Source: Flammula alnicola (taxonomy: Eukaryota > Basidiomycota > Agaricomycetes > Agaricales > Strophariaceae). Taken from it: DNA of 64,000 bases. Below the pieces are notes generated by a model, which saw only the letters and a program-made list of their open reading frames with translations, did not search any database and was not told the origin of the DNA. The stretch is from NCBI GenBank assembly GCA_015499995.1, contig JADNRV010000088.1, forward strand, positions 62,001-126,000, given 5' to 3'. Position numbers and translations under genes: made by a program. This document shows, piece after piece, positions 13,325-23,600 of the stretch (the first letter of the stretch is position 1; every line of letters begins with the position of its first letter).

Positions 13325-13415
13325 GTGCGGTGAGTGAGGTGAGTGCGAGTGCGTGCACTCACTTACACTCCCTCTCACGCACCTCAATCACTTCGGTACT
13401 CACCTCACTCACTCA
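13325..13415. repeat. GTGAG / CACTC microsatellite, partly inverted
   Basis: The left half is GTGAGTGAGGTGAGTGCGAG-like and the right half is CACTCAC-rich, so the two halves can pair into a hairpin. It sits directly at the truncation point of the thioesterase scrap. Similar CACTCA tracts occur at 36740-36850 and 44895-45005, also at the ends of duplicated segments. Confidence 0.75.
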
Positions 13416-13842
13416 CATGCAGTCAAAACGCGTCCCTGGGTCCCAGGATTCACGAGTTCCGTAAGCAGTGGCAGAAAGTGGCAGTGGCGGAGAGTGTCAG
13501 TGTCAGAGAGTGGCAGCTGCGTCAGCGTCTACCAAATGTTGAACTTCTTGATCGTTAATGTTGAACGCGTTGAACCTCTGTCATGATCAAGTTGCCTAGT
13601 CAACTATGCATAGGAGATCTTGTAAGTATGTCTTGTTCAAGTTGCTCGGTAATCAAATGTCTCGAGCTTCAAGTTGCCAGTGGTGCGACTTCTACATGCA
13701 TGTCGAGTGACGACGAGGCTCGACGAAGTATACCCATTGATATCCATTTCCTCCTTCCCACTGCAAAATTATCATTCTGTCTTTTATGAATACAGTAGCG
13801 ATATATGAATAAAATGATGAGTTTTAATACAATTTCCATACT
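13416..13842. other. Spacer downstream of the FunK1 gene
   Basis: No coding signal. It contains several short GTCAGTG/GTGGCAG-type direct repeats near 13460-13520. It probably includes the 3' UTR of the FunK1 gene on the minus strand. Confidence 0.45.
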
Positions 13843-16647
13843 CTACTTGTCAAAGGATTCCAGTGAGATTGTCGGCGCGAAATCTTCTGGGTTAAGTCCG
13901 CGAGGGGTTTCGCCAATAGCCTCCATAAATTTTTCGAATGTTATCTTGCCACCGCAATCGACCAGGAGACGGTTGAGACCCTCCTGACCTTCCCTTTCTT
14001 TTACTTCCTCTTCACATTCTTCAACATAGTTGAAAGCAGACTTGAAGAGCGCCCGGAGTGGCTTGATCCACTTGACCCAAATCTCATCGAACTGAGCGAG
14101 TTTTGACTCTTCGACCTTTTTAAAATTGTCTTTGCTGTACAGCAAAACTTTGTGGTCATAGGCGTGATCTTCATCCGCCCAAAATCGAAGTACACGAGGC
14201 GTCGGTCTTAATGGTTCTGCTTTATTGTTGAAGTCGTAGTGGGTAGCCGCCCAGATGAGAATGTAGAAGAAAGATTCTAGGTCATGTCGATAAAGATGGT
14301 GAGGAATTTCCAGTTCCTGTTGGAGGAGATCGCGAGCCATGAAAGGAAATGTTCCTGTACGGTGGTGGTTGGCAGAGAGAGGAGGTTCTCCCTTATCATT
14401 GACCTCCATTCCTAGATCTAAGTCGTTCAGAACACCGATGGTCTCCTGCTCTTCGATAGGCGGAGAAGATTCATCCTCCGCGGATGATATATCCTTTGAA
14501 TCGTCGTCGGGTTCCACATCTTCCGTATCTCGTCCACCAACAGACTCATGGTCGTTCTGTGTCACCGAGTCTTTGACTGGAATTTTATCAGTTTGTCCAG
14601 GACGCCATATCATCAAATTATTTTGGCTGATATCTCGATGAATTACCCGTCCTGACGTGAATACATGATAATGGCCTGAAATGGCAGCTTGATCAGTCGC
14701 AAGGTATCTCTGAAGAAAACGACAGTACGCACATTCAACGCAGTCCAAGAATACACGTTTGAATTCCTCCACATCCCTGGCTTCCCACAGAGGCGCGTAG
14801 AGGTTAGATACTAACGCGTGAAGATCACGGCCTTGAATCGCTTTATCTGGTGTATTGGGATCCTCGAGAATGCCTTTCATCTTCGAGCGAGGGAGGCCCA
14901 GTTCCTCTGAGGTATATTTTGCATAGAATAATGGGTTCGGAAGGCGCTTTTTCCAGTATGGCGGAAGCGTTTCTCGAACCTTCCGAAGGAGATCCCCCTC
15001 GTGCGTCCGTGATATATATTGCCAGCTCAGTTTCAGAGCGTATAACGAATTTCGTAGTTTGCTTCCAACGCGCCCTGCGTAGACGGAAGCAACATAGGTG
15101 CCACGGCCATTTATGCCCCGGTAAGTAGCAAGAACCTTTGACACAGGGAAGACGTAGTCAGGTTTGCCTTCGGATTTGGGGAACCTGTAACAGATACTCG
15201 TCGCCTTCTTGGAGCACATCCTGCACGCCTCCGCTAGCTCTTTGGCGCACTTAGAACAGACGCCACTCATTGTTCTAGGGCATTCTTCGCACGCGGCGGT
15301 CGTTTCTGTAGAGAACTTGGTGCATACATGAACCGTCTCTACGGGCGGCTTGTCGAGAGGTTGAATATAGGATTCGAGAATAACTGCATTGGGTTGGGCT
15401 GGATGAATGAACCTGTGTACGTGGGGATCAAATCCTGCCTGGCGCATGTCACACTGACTAAGAGCAAAGAGAGTCAACCCAAGGTATGTGGCACCCTTCT
15501 CGGTGGTAAAATCGAAGTTGACGGTGCGTATGACAGCAGTGCGATCATAGTACCATAAGCTAACTTTGCGTTTGTCGATGAATATTCCGGTGGTATAGTG
15601 GCGGCTGCTTGCCCCGAGGCATTCGAGCGCATACGTGGCGAGTTGCATTTGATCGTCGGTGATCTTGACGGAGCGACGGCCCTTTTTCGGTTTTCTGCCG
15701 CCTTGGTCCTCGCCGTCTCGAGACCGCTTGCGAGTGGATTGGGTGCTGGTGTAGTTGGTGCTCGATGATAAAGTCGTAGATGTGTCTCTCGAGGTGGCAG
15801 AGGTGGCAATGGGATGCTGGGTCGCTGAGCGATTGTTCTTGGACTTGTAGCGACGTTGTCGTCCTGCTACGACATCGCCAACCTCTTTGACCCGCGATCC
15901 GGATCCACGAATAAACGAAGGCAGAGGTTTATCGTGGGTGACATCCTCGACAGGCTCATTCTCCTGGACATCTGAGAGCCTGCGACCATTCGTTGGAGGT
16001 TTGTTGCGCTTAAGTTTGAATTCGACCACGGATCGCACTTCCTCCCAAATCACTCTGAGAATGATTGGGAGAAACACGTCGGCCATATCGGGTTTTCGGT
16101 CGGTCTCTTGACTGCGAATCATTGCGTCGCCCTTGTAGTCCCAGAAACCTGTCCGAATGGAACCAACCTGCATCCCAGAGAGTTTGCAAATGTCGTCCAA
16201 GAGTCCTGTGGCCATCTTGCAGAACGCCTCGTGGAGGTCGTTTTCCCTTTTCCCGGCAGTATTCAATACGCTCTCGTAGACATCTAGCGGATCCTTGGCT
16301 AGCACAAGCTTCTCGGCCATGATATTTTGAATCTTGTCATTGTCAAGCCCCCACACGTTCTCGACAAAATTCTCCACCGAGATCTCACGGTAGGTGTGCC
16401 CCGTAAGATCAAGTTGAAGGGCAGCTTTCATCGATTCAACTCTGCTGTCGTCAATTACAGCGACCGTTTTCTTCACGGGTGTGTTTAGCGACATCGAGGT
16501 AGAATCTATATGTAATGAGATTGTATACACGTCGTTAAAGGTGGTCGACTCACAATATGAACTTGACTCGCTTCCAGTCGAGGAGGAGGTCTGAGAGGAG
16601 GAGGAAGAATACGAGGAGGAATGGGACATGTTGCTTGAAGTAGCCAT
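13843..16647 (-). CDS. FunK1 protein kinase, full-length copy
   Basis: Fungal FunK1-type Ser/Thr kinase. The raw frame is open throughout, but comparison with the second copy (26287-28050) exposes a 57-nt in-frame intron (14676-14732). A 48-nt in-frame intron with good borders lies at 16506-16553. Spliced, the protein is 899 residues. I start at the ATG at 16647 (MATSSNM); the frame upstream has only a GTG. Order: Ser-rich head; helical FunK1 N-terminal region; a basic, Ser/Thr-rich linker with KKGRRS; kinase N-lobe (VSLWYYDRTAVIRTV); a Cys-rich insert at about 430-470 with three CxxC pairs at exact 11-residue spacing; the catalytic loop HRDISQNNLM near 631; DLDLG in place of DFG; GTFPFMARDLL as activation segment. 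The acidic stretch between HRD and DLDLG is a family-typical insert. The copy at 26287 lies in inverted orientation about 10 kb away. Confidence 0.9.
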   Translation of the reverse strand: MATSSNMSHSSSYSSSSSQTSSSTGSESSSYCESTTFNDVYTISLHIDSTSMSLNTPVKKTVAVIDDSRVESMKAALQLDLTGHTYREISVENFVENVWGLDNDKIQNIMAEKLVLAKDPLDVYESVLNTAGKRENDLHEAFCKMATGLLDDICKLSGMQVGSIRTGFWDYKGDAMIRSQETDRKPDMADVFLPIILRVIWEEVRSVVEFKLKRNKPPTNGRRLSDVQENEPVEDVTHDKPLPSFIRGSGSRVKEVGDVVAGRQRRYKSKNNRSATQHPIATSATSRDTSTTLSSSTNYTSTQSTRKRSRDGEDQGGRKPKKGRRSVKITDDQMQLATYALECLGASSRHYTTGIFIDKRKVSLWYYDRTAVIRTVNFDFTTEKGATYLGLTLFALSQCDMRQAGFDPHVHRFIHPAQPNAVILESYIQPLDKPPVETVHVCTKFSTETTAACEECPRTMSGVCSKCAKELAEACRMCSKKATSICYRFPKSEGKPDYVFPVSKVLATYRGINGRGTYVASVYAGRVGSKLRNSLYALKLSWQYISRTHEGDLLRKVRETLPPYWKKRLPNPLFYAKYTSEELGLPRSKMKGILEDPNTPDKAIQGRDLHALVSNLYAPLWEARDVEEFKRVFLDCVECAYCRFLQRYLATDQAAISGHYHVFTSGRVIHRDISQNNLMIWRPGQTDKIPVKDSVTQNDHESVGGRDTEDVEPDDDSKDISSAEDESSPPIEEQETIGVLNDLDLGMEVNDKGEPPLSANHHRTGTFPFMARDLLQQELEIPHHLYRHDLESFFYILIWAATHYDFNNKAEPLRPTPRVLRFWADEDHAYDHKVLLYSKDNFKKVEESKLAQFDEIWVKWIKPLRALFKSAFNYVEECEEEVKEREGQEGLNRLLVDCGGKITFEKFMEAIGETPRGLNPEDFAPTISLESFDK
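14676..14732 (-). other. In-frame 57-nt intron of the FunK1 gene
   Basis: The minus-strand donor GTGCGT and acceptor TTTCAG enclose 57 nt with no stop codon, so a single-ORF caller would translate it. The paralogue has the same 57-nt element (27167-27223) with GTGAGT, TTTCAG and an in-frame TAG. That shows it must be spliced there. Removal joins VEC to HYHVF just before HRD. Confidence 0.85.
15190..15330 (-). other. CxxC array inside the FunK1 kinase
   Basis: This segment encodes CEEC-x7-CSKC-x7-CRMC-x7-C, preceded by HVC. It is three CxxC units at an exact 11-residue period, placed between the kinase N-lobe and the HRD loop. The spacing suggests metal binding (inference). The paralogue keeps every Cys (CEEC, CSKC, CRTC) while the residues between vary slightly. 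Confidence 0.8.
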
Positions 16648-17087
16648 GTTCAAATGGTGAGTGGATTTGCGGTACAGGTGAAGGTGCCACTGGGAAATGG
16701 CCCGGGAATGCAGTGGCACCAAGTGGGTTGAAGCGGGTCAAGCGCAATCAAAAAGTGCGAACAACCACTCGGAAGATAAATAACAACGGTTATGCCGGAG
16801 CAGAAAAATTCCCTTCAAGAACAATATGTTGGTTCAAATGTGAATGGAATCGATGGTGATCGTTTGAAAAAGGATAAGCATATTATAATATAAGGCGTGC
16901 ACAAATTTACACGTGACCGCATTTCGGTTTCGCAGAATACCCGCCGCTTGTCGGGCTTTTTTCGTCGTGTCTCTCGCGCTCGCTCTACATCAGCATGGTA
17001 CAGTGAACAGCAGCAATTCGACGACGTTGTCTCATAGATAAAGAAGCTTCGACGACCTTTGGACGCTTTGGATTATTCAACTTCGAC

Positions 17088-17500
17088 TTACGTTTTCAAA
17101 CGCTTTTTAAACCGCCATTGTAACGGCGAATTCCGTGAGTGCGGCGTGCTACTGCTGTCCGACCGCCGAAGAAGGAACGCTGCAAAGTCAACGACGCCCG
17201 ACTCGTCTTCAGAACTCACCCTCCCTGCATCGCTGAGGTACCCGAAGAAGAAGTGTTCATCCCCTCCACAGCGACTGCGCATCTGGCGTCTCCAAGTTAT
17301 CGAGGATTGTTGGAGAGATGGGTGGGGTGCCTAAGAACTCGGCGGCATCAACGTCGACCACCTTTATGTTGAAAGCGGGGAGGTCGTTTGGCGACCAGGT
17401 GCTGGCTGGCTTGGCCCAAGATGCGAGGGATGGAGAACCCCATTCAACCACTTCCTCCAGTTCGATTGAGATCTATCTTTCTCCACGGTTGCCGCGTCTT
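17088..17500 (-). pseudogene. Remnant of an unidentified gene upstream of FunK1
   Basis: Two minus-strand frames together read like the tail of an Agaricomycete protein. One has FNIKVVDVDAAEFLGTPP followed by ILDNLETPDA. After a frame change comes HFFFGYLSDAGRVSSEDESG then VVDFAAFLL. The same text, with different frame breaks, recurs on the plus strand at 25440-25870, upstream of the second FunK1 gene. It was therefore duplicated together with the kinase. I do not recognise the parent protein. Frame shifts, lack of a start and disagreement between copies mark both as decayed. Confidence 0.6.
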
Positions 17501-17559
17501 CGAGTCTTACGAGCTTTCGATCTTTCCCTTTGCAGTGTACAGTCCCTTGGTCTCTGGCT

Positions 17560-18430
17560 TTCCTCCTGATTGATGTGTCGAATTATCCTCCACATCCAGA
17601 CTCGTCCTCTCACCTTCTCAGCATACTCGCCCCGCGCGTCGTCTCCTTCAGTGTCAGTTTCAACCTCAACATTCTACGTCACTCAACGTGGAGCCGCCAT
17701 CCTTGTGTTCTGCGCATTGTCATGCCTCTTGTCATGCCCTCTCCGCGAGCCCTCTGAATCCCCCTGCTCGGGCTCAACTCAACTGGTTCCTTCCCTCGAC
17801 TCCCACCAACCCAATTGTTCCTACCATGCGAACACGATCGGACACTGGGATGCGCGGACAGAACGGCACTTGATTGGACATTCCCTTCCATGCGAGGAAG
17901 GTCTGCATCGGGCGTCGGGTGGGGGGTGATTTCGGGCCTGAGACAGTGCAGTGTGGTTGGGTTGGGTGGCCTCCATGACGAGATATGCTACTGATAAGGA
18001 GAATGGGGCGGTTCTCGATGGTATGTTCGACCAATCTTCTTAACCCCAACCTTACCGCTGATGCGCTTTCTCAAAACCTTTGCAGGTTCAGGCTCACAGA
18101 ATCACGCAAAAAGATATATCCTACGCAGCTTCGCTTCCAAATTTTCTGAATAATCACGTTGATCTCGTGTTCTCGATGGAGTTTGCGTTCTGCTTAGGGA
18201 AGGGCGATATGCGTCTGAGAAGGGAGTGCGGGTGCATTGACTTTGCCCTCGCTTGCAGACATACAGTAAATGCATTGACGTCTCGATCTCTGATATTGCA
18301 GTCATCCACTTTTCTCCCTCCCTCTGCCCGCGGTCGCTTCCACGCAGTGCTATTGGTCCTCTTCGTCAAGAATTTTCTGATGCAATATCTCCAGAGTACG
18401 TTCGCACCCATGCCCATGTCCAGACTCTAA
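17560..18430 (+). repeat. Partial copy of the degenerate dispersed repeat
   Basis: It contains sequence shared with the repeat blocks at 34, 41, 48 and 57-60 kb. Examples are TCGATGGTATGTTCGACC, then CTTTGCAGGTTCAGGCTCAC and AGAATCAC, and a segment TTGCAGACATACAGTAAATG like those at 43520 and 60740. A donor-like GTATG and an acceptor-like CAG recur at the same places in each copy, so the unit may be a decayed spliced transcript. No open frame spans it. Confidence 0.6.
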
Positions 18431-20685
18431 TGTCGATCAGAAGGAGCAGGAAATGGATTCACGAGCCTTTTTTCCATAGTTCCTGCCTGACACCAGGTAT
18501 TCCTGCAAACGTTCATTGGACCATTATTAGCCGCGTCTTATCGTACTACCGTTCTGATGGTATTTGATGAGTCGACAAGGGCGATCCGTTGCGACGATTT
18601 CGAGTTCTATGATATGTACCAGATTCGCGGGTAGAATATAGCGCATTACCACGCCGTCGGAGGTACCTGACACACTAGGGGGTTGAAGTCGAGGAGGTGG
18701 ACGGTATTGCCTCGGTTGCCGTCGTCGTCGTCTCTGGTGTCATTGGGATCCACAACAGCGTGCACCATTCATCGAGACGGGGTGAAATGGATGAAGTGTT
18801 GACTGAATGATGACATGAGGGAGATGATGGCTGCGCTTACGGGAGGCTGTTTGGAGCGTACTTTGGAATGTTTCGCCAGCGCTGGCTTTGGAGGGCAGTT
18901 GTACCAACAGGCTGATACATGGACGTTAATGGTCGGTCCTCCCAGGAATGTATACGGTCAAGAGGGATGAGCGAGTTTGAAGCATCCCCATGGAGTTGCG
19001 TGTTGTCGGAGTATTGTACAAGGGCGATAGAAATTTAGGTGAATATGCCCTTACTGGATGATTTCTCCTCCAATTTCACCCAAGCCAACAGATCATGCTC
19101 TTCGAGTGCTGACGCCTGTGCAATCGCCTGAGATTGTACAGGGTTATCAAGGTCTCTACTGATTAGATATATCTTCGTTGTTTGACAGTAACCTAAACGA
19201 TAGAATTCCGCAAGGTTTTTTCCAAAACGAACACTCCAGGAGTAACACCGATAGCAGAGAGTGGATCAATCCAGTCGGGCGCCTCTGAATCATACGGAAT
19301 CCTGATGTCGTCAATGACAGACATGCAACTCAAGGTTCCCCACGCTGATTCTCTGTGTTTCAGCATAGACAACCGCGTTGAAACGGGGAAGGAGCAGTAC
19401 GGATTGTCTCATTCCGGCTTGCTCGAGCTCGATTCTGTATGCGAGAGTAAGGAAAAGGTACGGCAGGTCCTCTTGCAAGTGAAGAGGTAGGTCAAGCGTA
19501 GATTCTCGAGATCTCGAGAAAGGTATCGGCAGCGAGGTTGAGGATGCTGGGCTGCCTGGGCATCGCGAAGCAACTAGTAGTTACATGTAATTGGAATTGG
19601 GTGCTCGCTGCTGGCAACAGAAGGAGTTGGGCGCGTTTCAGCAGAATGGTCCGGCGGAGAGCGAAAACAAGTTAGCCTTGCTTACGTCACCCGTGTATTC
19701 CCTAAGTCCTACGACCTCATACCTTTCTCCACTTCAAGGGGTATGTGAAGACCTGGTAAAATGCATGCCCTTGATTTTGAATATTCAGTCCGTCTGTATG
19801 CATTGGACGTGTCTTTCCATCTTATTGACGTGTCAGACGCATGTAAAGTGCCAGGTATGTTAGCCAACCTTTTACCCTCCCCCTTCTAATTCATCCGTCC
19901 TCTCCCTCAGCCTCAATTCCAACCTCCATGTCCTCAACTCATCCTCGACGCGCCCATCGTCGTCACTTAACGCGAAAATCCGCCGTGCCAAAATTCCCGT
20001 CATCCTGGTGTTCTGTGCATTATGCATCTCGTCATGCTCCGGGTCCTCCCCTTCTTGAAAGTCCCTTGTACTGGCTCAGCGCAACCTGTTCCCTGGGGGT
20101 TGTGATTTTGACTTCACGCTAGGCGACAATGTCCAACTGATATCGGATCTGATTGATCGATTGAACACTCATTGGCGTACAGCCGGTTTACAGGCAAGCG
20201 CTTCCGTTTTCTACTCGAGGAAAATGTCAGCTTTGAAATGAAGGTCAGCCAGCATGAGTTACGCAAAATAGTTTCCTCTCTCGTTTCTCTGTTCGAGCTC
20301 CGCTTACTTTTCGAACAGTGATTGCTTTGTCTTGAGGCAATTGCGTAACGTTGGACTTCCTTTCATGCCGCTTATCGCGGACAATTGCCATGCCGCGCAC
20401 TATCAGAACCTCGCGGGGTTTAACTGTATCGCCTTTGTTTCAGATGGAACAACTATTTGGCGACGGTGAAGACGGTGCGTTATAGTCAGCTTTACCGACT
20501 TCCTGCGTAAAGTATTTAACACGACCCAAGTAGATGGGATAGATTACGGATTACTCCTTGGCTCGAGAAGAAATTGGATGCGCATAAAGAGGACACAGTA
20601 AACAAGATGCACCCTGTATTTCCATTCCATCCCGCTTGTTTGAAGTCCCATTCAATTCGTCTCCCCACTCCAAGCTTCACATTCA
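18431..20685. other. Long stretch upstream of the synthetase, no gene
   Basis: Only short frames. Near 19860-20080 it again holds repeat-block text (TCCTCAACTCATCCTCGACG, TCTGTGCATTATGCATC) that also occurs at 48070 and 48360. The final 150 bases before 20686 are pyrimidine-rich and likely carry the synthetase promoter. Confidence 0.5.
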
Positions 20686-23600
20686 ATGTTTGACTTGCCT
20701 CCACTAGACGGCTCGCTGGGCATCTTGGAAGTTATCGAACACAATGGCATCAACAACTCTAAGCATTTGCTATTCCGATACGAGGATCCAGATGGCGGTA
20801 TTCGTACCATATCTTGGGGAGACGCTACCGAAGCCTTCGATATTGCCACTGGTTTCGTTCTAGAGCATGTAACTTCTGTAAAGGCCAGGGCGGACACGCG
20901 CGCCCCGCCTGTTGTGGGGATACTTGCGAATCTAGGTGTGTGAAATCGATTTCATGTCGTATATTTCTCTAAGATTTGGGTGCTTCCAGATTCTATCACT
21001 TACTACAGCTTAACCATTGGCATCATGAGGGCGGGGTTTACACCTTTCCTGATATCAACGAGGAACTCTGCAGACGGCGTGGCACATCTTTTAGCTGCCA
21101 CCGACTGCGGTGTCCTTTTCACTACCGATGATACCGCTACACATCAATTAACCACCACCTCATGTAACCTTTTCCGGGAGGCAAATCCAAATAAAGAGTC
21201 GATCTCTGTGGTCATGACACCAACATTTGACCAGTTATATCGTCCAAAAGAGCGGGAAGACGGTCACATGCGGGCTTTCCAAAAGCGAAAGATCGTTGAT
21301 CAAAGGACCGCCCCTTGCGTTATCTTACATTCCTCTGGGACGGTTTCTTTCCCAAAGCCAATCATACTCACGTACCGTATGGTTTTTGAACATGGTATTA
21401 TCCCTCGTGAGTTCTTTCTTGAATCGTCATGTCAGCTACACGACCTTTGAATTCACTTCATTTTTAGGACAACAAGGAGATTTTCGCGGCTATGTCCTTT
21501 CTGCTCATGCAATTCCGCTGTATCGTGAGTACCTGGCACTACATACTTCCTCTAACGGTTACTCAGGTTTTGTTATCGGCTTAGATATGATGGGATTTAT
21601 TTTGATTCCTTGGACGGCAATGCTCGGGGTCACTATATCCGTGTTTCATCCGAGCAGACCGGCCGTTATCCCTGCTCCGGAGCTGGTTTTGCGAGGTGCT
21701 GTAGCAACATCGTCTTCACATATCTTTTGCGCTTCGTCTTTTTTGGAGGTAGGTTATCCACATACACTGGCCAAGAGTTGACTGACTCTGTTTGAAGACC
21801 TGGGCCTATCCGTCAAATCTTGAGGCGTTGAAAACATTTCAAGGGATTGTAAGTCACGATTTTTGGGCAATGTCATATACCTCTTTTTATTTACTCTCTC
21901 TATGCAGATATACGGTGGAGGACCACTACAGATAAATGTTGGGGATTACCTCGTTAAGGAGGGGGTAAAGCTCACACCAATGTTCGGCTTGTAAGCCATT
22001 TCTAGTTCTCCCAATCATCTTTTTGACCGCGATGTTCAACCCGATAACCGCAGAACTGAAACTGGACCTATTACCACATTCTTCCCAAGTACGTTCCCGT
22101 TTTCGTGGTCTTATTTTTGCTGTCACTTAGTTAATGGTTGCAGAGCATATCGAGACTGAAGGATGGATTTGGTTTGAGGTAAGATTCACCCCTTAGACGA
22201 CGTTTCCCTCTCTCAGAAATGACATATGTCTATAGCTTAATTCGCACTTAGACTTTGGATTTATTAGGGAGGAAAGTGAGGACGGGGTCTTCCGAATCGC
22301 CGTCAAGGTGCGTACATGCGAGATGTCTTTTGATCATTTTCGCATTTAGATGGGGCGAACATTAGGAAAGCAGCATCAAAATGCCTGCTGTTCTCAACAC
22401 TGTGGTCGACGGGGTGCGGGCGTTCGACACCAAGGATCTGGTGATTCGGCATCCCACAAACCCTAATCTGTGGAAGTTGTACGGACGAGCTGGTTAGGAC
22501 TTTTTTCTCGCCGTTGATCGGTATGATGCTAACTTGATTTCTGAAGACGAGCAAATCATGCATAGCACTGGGGTAAGTTACTGTCATATTCACAGCGCAT
22601 ACTCTAGTAGTGACAACAATATCCTTCAATTGTCAGGAAAAGGTAATGCAAGCGCTCATTATCATGAATGGAATTATATCTCATTGGACGAAATTGTTGA
22701 TGAAGACGAACCCACTTCCTATTGGTAAGTACAGGATGAACTTACATTGCGAACTCCCTTTAAATACTCATTTATACATTTATAGAGAACATGATTGTAA
22801 AGTCACCCTACATCTCTGCTGCAGTCATGTTCGGACGCGCAAGGTTTCAGCCGGGAGTATTGATACTGCCACCTTCCGACTACATATTGGATCGTTCGGA
22901 TAGAAATCACCTGGATGACTATCTAAGTCTAATTTGGTGAGTGACTTATGTCTGGAAACATCCCTTTTCCGGATACGTTCTAAACAAGGGCCCATCTCAG
23001 GGAGACGGTGGCAGAGGCCAATCGACACTCCCCTCAACATTCAAAGATATTTAGAGACGTAAGTGTCTTTTCATCACCTTTCTCCGATAAACCAAATTCA
23101 CACACCTGCAACCCCAGATGATCCTCATTGCACACCCTGACAAACCATTCGAGTACACTAGCAAAGGAACAATACGAAGGCAGATAACGCTAGCGAAATA
23201 CGAGGAGGACATCAAGCGTCTATACGAGTCTGATTCCGGATCCGGATCCGACTCGTCATACACTTCGACCTTCGGTAGTGCAACAAGTGCATCGGACATC
23301 TCAAACCCTGGCATACGGGACTTCGGGGAGATCGCTACTTTCGTACGCGCGGCCATTATCAATATTCTGGGGCAAATCAACGATGAGGATAATATTTTCC
23401 AAGCCGGGGCTGATAGGTACAATTATCTCTGTGGGTAATCAAAGCATTCCACGTTACTGACATTTTTTTCGATGACCTTCAAGCCTTTGTGCGCTTTCCA
23501 TTCGTAACTCCATCATCCGCAGTCTGCGCCAGTCGGGTCTTATGCGTCAAGCTTCGATCCGGGGGATTCCACGCGATATAATCTACATTTTTCCGTCAAT

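Larger units (their letters stand above)
13843..17560 (-). repeat. Left arm of the FunK1 inverted duplication
   Basis: FunK1 plus its upstream gene remnant is repeated in opposite orientation at about 25390-28060. The order relative to FunK1 is the same in both arms. Identity is high in the kinase (for example LYALKLSWQYISRTHEGD against LYALKMSWQYISRTHEGD). About 8 kb containing the intact synthetase lies between the arms. Confidence 0.8.

Noticed and set aside
16648..16722. Upstream extension of the FunK1 frame starting VPLHSRAISQWHL
   Set aside because: It begins with GTG, not ATG. The same text upstream of copy 2 also lacks an ATG in register. The ATG at 16647 is shared by both copies and preferred.
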